Assembly (NCBI GenBank): GCA_029934755.1
Contig: JAOZLQ010000038.1
Coordinates: 1-14,883 of the forward strand
Length of the DNA: 14,883 nt
From: Desulfuromusa sp.
GTDB lineage: Bacteria; Desulfobacterota; Desulfuromonadia; Desulfuromonadales; Geopsychrobacteraceae
Direction: 5' to 3'
Under the pieces are notes generated by a model, which saw only the letters and a program-made list of their open reading frames with translations, ran no database searches and was not told the origin of the DNA. Position 1 is the stretch's first letter. Each line of letters opens with the position of its first letter. Shown here one piece after another: positions 1 to 6,300 of the stretch. Both the position numbers and the translations under genes were made by a program.

Positions 1-53
1 GCACCGGACTCCAAATCCGGGTGTTGGGGGTTCGAATCCCTCCTGGCCTGCCA
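1..53 (+). tRNA. trpT: tRNA-Trp (anticodon CCA), 3' part; 5' end cut by window
   Basis: The window opens inside a tRNA gene. A perfect 5-bp anticodon stem (bases 4-8 with 16-20) encloses the 7-base loop CTCCAAA at 9-15, whose third to fifth bases are CCA (11-13), the tryptophan anticodon. A 5-base variable loop (21-25) follows. The T arm pairs 26-30 with 38-42, with one G-U, around the canonical loop TTCGAAT at 31-37. The 3' acceptor strand is 43-49, the discriminator is G50 as expected for bacterial tRNA-Trp, and CCA is encoded at 51-53. The acceptor 5' strand and most of the D arm lie before base 1. A tRNA-Trp directly before secE-nusG is a common bacterial arrangement. Only 42 bases separate it from secE and no terminator is visible, so the tRNA is probably cut out of a longer transcript. 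Confidence 0.97.
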
Positions 54-95
54 AATTTAGAAAATAGTACCCCCTCCAGCGAGGTCAGTAGGTCG

Positions 96-281
96 ATGAT
101 GGGAAAATTAAACGAGTTTTTTGCCAACGTAAAGGCAGAACTTAAGAAGGTTACTTGGCCATCGAAGAAGGATACCTATGCTTCAACGACAGTTGTTATT
201 GCGTTGGTTTTGCTTAGTGCTGTCTTTCTTGGTGGTGTTGATATGATTCTTTCGCGTCTTATCCGTTTGATCCTCGGTTGA
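96..281 (+). CDS. secE: Preprotein translocase subunit SecE
   Basis: SecE is the small essential subunit of the SecYEG channel in the inner membrane, where it clamps SecY. The 61-residue product has the single-helix form of SecE. A charged amphipathic N-terminus carries the family motif VKAELKKVTWPSKK (residues 12-25, with the near-invariant TWPS), followed by one hydrophobic segment at about residues 29-52. Length and layout fit the short SecE of non-enteric bacteria. E. coli SecE has three membrane segments. Two tandem ATG codons (96 and 99) are possible starts. I chose 96 because GAGGT at 81-85 lies 10 bases upstream. The open frame extends further upstream into the tRNA gene, which cannot be coding. 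It lies 42 bases after tRNA-Trp and 19 bases before nusG, a standard pairing. Confidence 0.95.
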   Translation: MMGKLNEFFANVKAELKKVTWPSKKDTYASTTVVIALVLLSAVFLGGVDMILSRLIRLILG

Positions 282-300
282 AGAGAAAAAGGACTTTGCC

Positions 301-834
301 ATGGCGATGAAGTGGTATGGCGTGCATACCTATTCAGGGTATGAAAATAAAGTTAAGCTTAGCTTGGAAGAGCGAATTCGCTCTGCAGGTGTCGAAGAGC
401 TGTTTGACGAGATTCTGATCCCTTCAGAAACTGTGGTTGAGATGCGTAAGGGTGAACGTAAAACCTCAATGCGCAAATTTTTCCCCGGTTATATTCTGGT
501 GCGGATGGATCTTAATGATGAAACTTGGCATGTCGTCACTGGAACGGCAAAAGTGACTGGATTTGTTGGTGGTGGGCAGACCCCCCCAACAATTTCTGAT
601 GCAGAAATTGCCAAGATTACCAATCGTATGGAAGAGGGCGTCGAGAAACCGAAGCCTAAGGTGGAATTTGAGATTGGTGAGACTGTACGTGTCGTTGACG
701 GTCCATTCCTCAATTTTACAGGTATGGTGGAGGATGTTCGTCCTGATCGCGGCACATTGAAAGTTATGGTCAGTATCTTCGGTCGGGTTACTCCCGTCGA
801 ATTGGAGTTTATACAGGTAGAAAAGACCAGCTAA
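301..834 (+). CDS. nusG: Transcription termination/antitermination factor NusG
   Basis: NusG binds the beta-prime clamp of elongating RNA polymerase. It suppresses or promotes pausing, and couples the polymerase to Rho or to ribosomal protein S10. The 177-residue product has the usual length and two-domain layout. The N-terminal NGN domain begins with the recognisable MKWYGVHTYSGYE and contains the FFPGYILV-type core near residues 60-68. The C-terminal KOW domain covers about residues 124-151, starting EIGETVRVVDGPF. The ATG at 301 is chosen because AAAAGGA at 287-293 lies 7 bases upstream. A second in-frame ATG at 307 is less well spaced. A run of seven C bases at 581-587 lies in frame within the GQTPPT region and does not disrupt it. 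The gene lies 19 bases after secE and 35 bases before rplK. Confidence 0.98.
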   Translation: MAMKWYGVHTYSGYENKVKLSLEERIRSAGVEELFDEILIPSETVVEMRKGERKTSMRKFFPGYILVRMDLNDETWHVVTGTAKVTGFVGGGQTPPTISDAEIAKITNRMEEGVEKPKPKVEFEIGETVRVVDGPFLNFTGMVEDVRPDRGTLKVMVSIFGRVTPVELEFIQVEKTS

Positions 835-869
835 GCTGGGTTACGTTTCGTTCGTTTAAGGAGTCAATC

Positions 870-1292
870 ATGGCCAAGAAGATTATCGGACAGATTAAAT
901 TGCAAATTCCAGCTGGGAAGGCGAACCCTTCGCCACCAGTAGGCCCCGCTCTTGGACAGCACGGGGTCAATATTATGGAGTTTTGTAAAAACTTTAATGC
1001 AAAAACCCAAGAACAGGATGGTCTGATTATACCTGTCGTCATAACTGTTTTTGCTGATCGTTCCTTCTCCTATATCACCAAGACGCCGCCGGCTGCAGTT
1101 TTGTTACTGCGGGCAGCAAAGTTGAAAAAAGGTTCTGGTGTTCCAAATAAAGAGAAGGTAGGCAAGGTCACTAAGGATCAGGTTCTTGAGATCGCTCGCC
1201 TGAAAATGCCTGACCTCAACGCTTTCTCTGAAGAGGCTGCAATGCGGATCATCGAAGGTACTGCACGCAGCATGGGAATTGAAGTCGCCTGA
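870..1292 (+). CDS. rplK: 50S ribosomal protein L11
   Basis: L11 binds the GTPase-associated region of 23S rRNA at the base of the L12 stalk. It is needed for factor-stimulated GTP hydrolysis and for RelA activation during amino-acid starvation. The 140-residue product matches the family length. The proline-rich N-terminal domain has PAGKANPSPPVGPALGQHG at about residues 14-32, the segment targeted by thiostrepton-type resistance changes. The C-terminal RNA-binding domain ends with the L11 signature MPDLNAFSEEAAMRII and GTARSMGI. The SD AAGGAG at 858-863 lies 6 bases before the ATG. The gene lies 24 bases before rplA, the usual L11-L1 pair. In E. coli the rplK leader is the site of L1 autoregulation. 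I could not recognise an L1-binding fold in the 35-base spacer here. Confidence 0.98.
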   Translation: MAKKIIGQIKLQIPAGKANPSPPVGPALGQHGVNIMEFCKNFNAKTQEQDGLIIPVVITVFADRSFSYITKTPPAAVLLLRAAKLKKGSGVPNKEKVGKVTKDQVLEIARLKMPDLNAFSEEAAMRIIEGTARSMGIEVA

Positions 1293-1316
1293 AACGGCGA
1301 GTAGTGGAGATAGAAG

Positions 1317-2018
1317 ATGGCAACAGGTAAAAACATCAAGAGTGCAAAAGAGTTGATTGATCGTTCCCAATTTTATGGGATTGATGAGGCCCTTGATCTG
1401 ATCAAAAAGGGTTCCTTTGTGAAGTTTGATGAAACAGTTGATCTCAGTATTCGACTGGGTGTAGACCCGCGCAAGGCTGATCAAATGATTCGCGGGGCAC
1501 TTGTTTTGCCAAACGGACTCGGTAAGGCTGTTCGCGTGTTGGTTTTTGCGAAGGGTGAAAAAGCTCAAGAGGCAGAAACCGCAGGTGCTGATTTTGTTGG
1601 TGCTGAGGATCTTGCTGAAAAGATACAAGGTGGCTGGTTTGACTTCGATACGGCAATTGCTTCTCCGGATATGATGGGTGTTGTCGGTAAGATTGGTCGG
1701 GTGTTGGGTCCACGTGGTTTGATGCCTAATCCAAAAGTTGGAACTGTTACCATGGATTTGGCCCGTGCCGTCGAAGAAGCAAAATCAGGTAAAGTTGAAT
1801 ACCGCGTTGAAAAGGCAGGCATCATTCATGCTCCAGTCGGTAAAATTTCTTTTGACGCACAGAAGCTTAGAGAGAACATCCTTTCTCTGATTGATGTGTT
1901 AATTAAAGCGAAGCCATCAACTGCCAAAGGGACTTACCTGAAGAAGGTTTCTCTTTCAAGTACGATGGGTGCTGGTATTAACCTTGACATCGCACAACTA
2001 CAGGCTTTAATCAAGTAA
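1317..2018 (+). CDS. rplA: 50S ribosomal protein L1
   Basis: L1 forms the mobile L1 stalk of the large subunit and helps move deacylated tRNA out of the E site. In many bacteria it also represses its own mRNA. The product has 233 residues, the normal length. The hallmark central block is present: DTAIASPDMMGVVGKIGRVL, then GPRGLMPNPKVGTVT, followed by a lysine-rich RNA-binding stretch and a C-terminal STMGAGINLDIAQL. The SD GGAG at 1306-1309 lies 7 bases before ATG. The last codons of the gene contain a sigma70-like promoter candidate (see 1984-2011), so this 3' end may do double duty. The 174 bases after the stop are the rplJ leader. Confidence 0.98.
   Translation: MATGKNIKSAKELIDRSQFYGIDEALDLIKKGSFVKFDETVDLSIRLGVDPRKADQMIRGALVLPNGLGKAVRVLVFAKGEKAQEAETAGADFVGAEDLAEKIQGGWFDFDTAIASPDMMGVVGKIGRVLGPRGLMPNPKVGTVTMDLARAVEEAKSGKVEYRVEKAGIIHAPVGKISFDAQKLRENILSLIDVLIKAKPSTAKGTYLKKVSLSSTMGAGINLDIAQLQALIK
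1984..2011 (+). promoter_or_regulatory. Candidate sigma70 promoter for rplJ-rplL, inside the end of rplA
   Basis: A perfect -35 hexamer TTGACA (1984-1989) is followed after 16 bases by TTTAAT (2006-2011), five of six matches to TATAAT. Predicted transcription would start near 2018, at the rplA stop codon and just ahead of the L10 leader. In E. coli a promoter for rplJ also lies between the L11-L1 and L10-L12 pairs, so the position makes sense. Against it, the hexamers fall in codons for the conserved Leu-Asp-Ile and Ala-Leu-Ile, so protein constraint could produce the match by chance. Confidence 0.5.
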
Positions 2019-2035
2019 ATGATTGCTTGATTTGC

Positions 2036-2192
2036 AGGCTCAGAGTCAAAGACAGCAGGTATGCAAAGCATTTAATGGCTTGACCACCTGCCGAGGCTGT
2101 CGGGTGCTGTGACGACAAAGTCGTCTCTCCCCCTCAACTTGACTTGGGCGGGATTATGATATCCCAAGATCTTAATGAAAGGAGGAGAGTAG
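2036..2192 (+). promoter_or_regulatory. L10 leader (autoregulatory mRNA leader of rplJ-rplL)
   Basis: This spacer carries the pattern of the ribosomal protein L10 leader, to which the L10-(L12) complex binds to repress its own synthesis. The core is a long hairpin. GACA (2051-2054) pairs with TGTC (2098-2101), and GCAGGT (2055-2060) pairs with ACCTGC (2086-2091). An asymmetric 3' bulge at 2092-2097 includes the CGAGG typical of the family. An inner stem pairs AAGC (2066-2069) with GCTT (2078-2081). Downstream are a perfect hairpin GACGAC-AAA-GTCGTC (2111-2125), and two mutually exclusive stems that share CCC at 2163-2165 (2143-2148 with 2163-2168, or 2150-2154 with 2161-2165). The SD AGGAGG (2180-2185) is the strongest in the window. 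A pyrimidine tract at 2125-2135 could pair with it. No U-run follows any hairpin, which favours control of translation over termination. Confidence 0.85.
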
Positions 2193-2711
2193 ATGAACAG
2201 GACGGAGAAGGAACAAATTGTTCAAGAGCTGGCGAAGCGTTTGACAGATACTCAGGCGACATTCCTGGCTGATTATCGTGGTATTAATGTTGAACAGGCA
2301 ACTCAACTACGGCGTGAGTTGACTCAAGCTGGGGTTGAATATCGGGTTGTTAAAAACAATCTGCTAAAATTGGCAGCTCAAGGAACCCCATCTGAGGGGC
2401 TGCAGGCTTATTGTTCTGGCCCAACAGCAATCGCGTTATCAGGTGATGATCCTGTTGCGCCGGCTAAGATTCTCAGTAAGTTTGCCAAGGATATTGATGC
2501 TTTTGAATTGAAGGCTGGAGTTCTTAGCGGTAAACTGCTGTCGGTTGCTGAAATCGGTGCTTTAGCTGATCTGCCAAGTCGTGATGAGCTGCTGGCAAGG
2601 GTATTGAGCACGATGAATGCTCCAGTTTCCAATTTTGTTGGAACTATGGCTGCAATTCCACGTTCACTGGTTCAGGTGCTGAACGCTATCGGTGAAAACA
2701 AGGCTGCTTAA
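2193..2711 (+). CDS. rplJ: 50S ribosomal protein L10
   Basis: L10 anchors the L7/L12 dimers to the ribosome and, complexed with them, represses translation of its own operon. The 172-residue product begins MNRTEKEQIVQELAKRL and continues with the conserved FLADYRGINVEQATQLRREL and YRVVKNNLLKLAA blocks of the rRNA-binding domain. The C-terminal helical tail, from about residue 130 (SRDELLARVLSTMNAPVSNF), supplies the docking sites for L12 N-terminal domains. The ATG at 2193 is fixed by the SD AGGAGG at 2180-2185, 7 bases away. It is preceded by the L10 leader and followed by rplL after 53 bases, the universal L10-L12 pairing. Confidence 0.98.
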   Translation: MNRTEKEQIVQELAKRLTDTQATFLADYRGINVEQATQLRRELTQAGVEYRVVKNNLLKLAAQGTPSEGLQAYCSGPTAIALSGDDPVAPAKILSKFAKDIDAFELKAGVLSGKLLSVAEIGALADLPSRDELLARVLSTMNAPVSNFVGTMAAIPRSLVQVLNAIGENKAA

Positions 2712-2764
2712 TTTAAAACTAATAAACAAATAGCATATTAAAAACATATATTTCGGAGGAAAAA
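2712..2764 (+). promoter_or_regulatory. AU-rich rplL translation-initiation region
   Basis: The spacer before rplL has only six G or C among the 43 bases 2712-2754. It then has the SD GGAGGA at 2755-2760, 4 bases before ATG. No stable hairpin is visible. An unstructured A/U-rich stretch before a strong SD is the kind of site that favours ribosomal protein S1 and high initiation rates. This would suit L12, which is made in several copies per ribosome. The enhancer role is inference. I saw no convincing promoter hexamers in it. Confidence 0.5.
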
Positions 2765-3145
2765 ATGGCTGCAATTACTAAAGAACAAGTTGTCGAATTT
2801 ATTGAGAACATGACTGTTTTGGAAATGTCAGAGTTTGTTAAAGAGCTCGAAGAAAAATTTGGTGTCTCTGCTGCTGCACCAGTTGCAGTTGCGGCTGCTC
2901 CTGCTGCCGGTGAGGGTGCCGCTGCCGAAGAGCAAACTGAGTTTGATGTTATCCTATCCAGCTATGGTGAGAAAAAGATTAATGTTATTAAGGCTGTTCG
3001 TGCTATCACAGGTCTTGGTCTGAAAGAGGCTAAGGACCTGGTTGATGGCGCACCAGGCGTTGTTAAAGAGGGGGCTTCCAAAGATGAGGCCGAAGAAGTT
3101 AAGAAGCAGCTTGAGGAAGCCGGCGCTAGCGTGGAGCTGAAATAG
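2765..3145 (+). CDS. rplL: 50S ribosomal protein L7/L12
   Basis: L7/L12 is the only multicopy ribosomal protein. Its dimers form the stalk that recruits EF-G, EF-Tu and initiation and release factors and stimulates their GTPase activity. The 126-residue product has the three parts of the family. An N-terminal dimerisation domain (about residues 1-36) has the ENMTVLEMSEFVKELEEKFGV helices. A flexible Ala/Pro/Gly-rich hinge follows (about 37-57). The globular factor-binding domain (about 58-126) contains EKKINVIKAVRAITGLGLKE and AKDLVDGAPG. The SD GGAGGA ends 4 bases before ATG. A 165-base structured spacer then separates it from rpoB. Confidence 0.98.
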   Translation: MAAITKEQVVEFIENMTVLEMSEFVKELEEKFGVSAAAPVAVAAAPAAGEGAAAEEQTEFDVILSSYGEKKINVIKAVRAITGLGLKEAKDLVDGAPGVVKEGASKDEAEEVKKQLEEAGASVELK

Positions 3146-3170
3146 TCAGCTTTTCTCGCTAGTTTGTTCT

Positions 3171-3201
3171 TAGCCAAGGCCGTCTTGTGCGGTCTTGGCT
3201 A
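3171..3201 (+). terminator. Strong hairpin between rplL and rpoB, attenuator-like
   Basis: TAGCCAAGGCCG (3171-3182) pairs over 12 bp with CGGTCTTGGCTA (3190-3201), with one G-U, around a 7-base loop. It begins 26 bases after the rplL stop. What follows (TTGTCGTTGTC) is only loosely T-rich, so it would be a weak, partial terminator at best. In E. coli the same position carries an attenuator and an RNase III processing site that lower rpoBC expression relative to rplJL. By analogy this is a candidate attenuator or processing stem, but the sequence alone does not decide which. Confidence 0.65.
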
Positions 3202-3233
3202 TTGTCGTTGTCAGCCTCGGTGATTTGTCGGGG

Positions 3234-3305
3234 TGGACCTGTCTTTTGGTCCAAAGTGGTGTCTGGTTGGGTTGTTTCTGCAGCTCAAGCCCGACCTCAA
3301 AGGAG
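3234..3305 (+). promoter_or_regulatory. rpoB leader: two further hairpins and the SD
   Basis: After the first hairpin come two more. TGGACC (3234-3239) pairs with GGTCCA (3248-3253) around an 8-base loop. GGTTGGGTT (3265-3273) pairs with AAGCCCGACC (3288-3296 region), about 9 bp with two G-U pairs, around a 14-base loop. The second stem ends at 3296, only two bases before the rpoB SD AAAGGAG (3299-3305), which lies 5 bases before ATG. Such a stem could influence ribosome access. A regulatory role is inferred from position only. Confidence 0.45.
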
Positions 3306-3310
3306 AAATC

Positions 3311-6300
3311 ATGGCGTATTCGTTTGCGAATAACCCGCTTCTCAGGAAGCACTTCGCAAAGGTTACGAATATCATCGATATTCCAAACCTCATTGATATT
3401 CAAAAAACTTCTTATACCAGGTTTTTGCAGGCTGAACTGCCCATTTCTGAGCGTAAGCAGAGTGGCCTTGAGGCAGTCTTTCGTTCTGTTTTTCCGATCC
3501 ACGATTTTAGCGATACGTGTTCTATGGAATATGTGTCCTATAGTTTGGGTGCGCCTAAATATGACGAAGTAGAGTGCCATCAGCGTGGTATGACATATGC
3601 TGCACCTATAAAAGTCAAGGTGCGGCTGGTTACTTGGGACGTTGATAAGGACGCAGGTACTCAGTCGATCCGAGATATCAAGGAGCAGGAAGTCTATTTT
3701 GGTGAAATTCCATTGATGACTGAAAATGGAACGTTCATTATTAATGGCACCGAGCGAGTTATCGTTAGCCAATTGCATCGTTCTCCTGGGGTGTTCTTTT
3801 CGCATGATAAAGGAAAGAGCCATTCAAGCGGTAAAATCCTTTTTAGTGCTCGCATAATCCCTTATCGGGGATCATGGCTTGATTTTGATTTTGACCATAA
3901 AGACTTGCTCTGGGTTCGTATTGACCGCCGGCGCAAACTTCCAGCGACCGTATTATTGAAAGCCCTAGGGTATACGACTGAAGAGCTGCTTAGGTACTAC
4001 TACGATCTTGAAGAAATTTTCTGGGACGGTAAGGCATACACAAAGAAGGTGAATTTTGATCTTCTGGCTGGTAAGCGTGCTAGTTCGGATGTTCTTTCTG
4101 GTAGTGGAGAGGTTCTGGTTAAGGCTAATCGGAAATTTACTCGTGCTGCTATTCGTAAGCTCAATGATGAGGGGATAGAATCCATCCCAATTACTGAGGA
4201 AGATCTGGTTGGTCAAGTTGTCGTCAGTGACATTGTTGATGAAACAACGGGAGAAGTTCTTCTTGAGTGTAATGGCGAGCTAAGTGAATCGAAGCTTGAA
4301 GAGCTAAGGGCTAAGGGGATAAGCAGTTTTTCTACCTTGTTTATTGATAACCTCTATGTTGGTTCTTACTTGAGTGACACGCTACGTGTTGACAAAGTTG
4401 AAACGGCGGACGATGCAATTATTGAGATTTTCCGTCGTCTACGCCCCGGTGATCCACCAACAATCAGAACTGCAACGACGCTGTTTGAAAGTTTATTCTT
4501 CAACGCTGACCGTTATGATATTTCTGCTGTGGGGCGTTTAAAACTCAATCATAAGCTTGGAGTTGATAGCCCACTAGATCTCTCAACGCTGACTAAAGAA
4601 GATGTCCTCAGGGTTGTTCGATATCTCGTTGGTTTACGTGATAGTAAGGGTTCTATTGATGACATTGACCATCTTGGTAATCGCCGGGTCAGGGCTGTTG
4701 GTGAATTACTTGAGAACCAATATCGTGTTGGTTTGGTCCGGATGGAACGTGCAATCAAAGAGCGGATGAGCTTGCAGGATGTTGATAGCTTGATGCCGCA
4801 TGATTTGATTAATTCCAAACCAGTATCAGCGGTCGTTAAGGAGTTTTTTGGCTCGTCTCAGTTATCTCAGTTTATGGATCAGACTAATCCCCTTTCTGAG
4901 GTGACCCACAAGCGTCGTTTATCAGCACTCGGACCGGGTGGTTTGACCCGCGAGAGGGCCGGTTTTGAAGTTCGTGATGTTCATCCGACCCATTATGGTC
5001 GGGTCTGTCCGATTGAAACCCCCGAAGGGCCAAACATTGGTTTGATCGCTTCTTTGGCAACTTATGCCCGAATCAATGAATACGGTTTTGTTGAAACGCC
5101 GTACCGACTTGTTAAGGACGGCCAAGTAAGTACCGAAATTAATTATTTTTCAGCACTGGAAGAAGAGGGCCATGCGATTGCTCAGGCAAACGCTCCCATT
5201 GACGATGCTGGTGTGTTTATCAATGAACTGGTCAATGTGCGCCGAGCTGGTGAGTTTTTGTTGTTGCCACCCGATCAAATTGACTTGATGGATGTCTCCC
5301 CTAAACAAATTGTTTCAGTTGCTGCTGCCCTTATTCCATTTCTTGAAAATGATGATGCTAACCGGGCGTTGATGGGATCAAACATGCAGCGCCAGGCAGT
5401 GCCATTGTTGCGAACCGATGCACCTCTTGTTGGTACCGGTATGGAGCGGATTGTTGCCCATGATTCTGGAAACTCGGTTATCGCACGTCATAATGGTGTT
5501 GTCGAAAGTGTTGATGCTGACCGGATTGTTATCCAGATAGATGATGATGATATCGATGCAACCGGAACGGGTGTCGATATTTACAACTTACACAAATTCA
5601 GCCGCTCGAATCAGAACACCTGTATTAACCAGAAACCGATTGTCAAAATTGGTGATCGGGTTACTGGTGGTAATGTTATTGCTGATGGTCCTTCTACCCA
5701 GTGGGGTGAGTTGGCTCTTGGTCAGAATGTTCTCGTTGCGTTCATGCCATGGCACGGCTACAACTTTGAGGATTCTATCCTGATTTCGGAAAAACTGGTT
5801 CAGGATGATCGTTATACCTCGATACATATAGAAGAATTTGAGTGTGTCGCCCGCGATACAAAACTCGGTAAAGAAGAAATTACTGACGATATCCCTAACC
5901 TTGGTGAAGATGCATTGAGCGACCTTGATGAATCAGGGATTATTCGCATTGGTGCCAGTGTTAAGCCGGGCGATATCTTGGTTGGAAAAATTACGCCAAA
6001 AGGGGAGACTCAATTATCTCCTGAAGAGAAATTACTACGAGCAATTTTTGGTGAAAAAGCGGGTGATGTCAGGGATACATCATTGCGAGTTCCGCCGGGT
6101 GAAGAGGGCGTTGTTATTGGTGCTCGGGTTTTCTCCCGTAAGGGCTTTGACAAGGATGCGCGGACTGAGCAAATTGAAGTCCGTGAAATTGATAAATTGC
6201 TCAAGGACCGAGAAGATGAAATCCGGATTTTACGTAAATCGACACGCAATAAAGTTCGTTCGCTACTCGTAGGTCTAACTGCTGCGATTGCGATTGAGGA

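Noticed and set aside
155..182. Possible promoter TTGGCC-16-TATGCT inside secE
   Set aside because: Only four of six matches in each hexamer, which is expected by chance, and the operon needs no promoter there.
1104..1628. 174-codon minus-strand open frame across rplK and rplA
   Set aside because: It overlaps two clear ribosomal protein genes, and its product is Cys/Phe/Leu-rich without family features. It is a shadow frame.
2139..2167. TTGACT in the rplJ leader as a -35 element
   Set aside because: The sequence at the correct distance (TCCCAA) is not a -10, and TATGAT at 2155 is only 10 bases away.
3233..3310. Upstream GTG extension of rpoB by 26 codons
   Set aside because: The extension does not resemble beta N-termini, crosses two hairpins and has no SD, while the ATG at 3311 has a strong one.
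3170..3823. 217-codon open frame on the minus strand opposite the start of rpoB
   Set aside because: It lies across the rpoB leader and the well-conserved rpoB N-terminus, has no recognisable domain, and is explained as a shadow of codon bias on the other strand.
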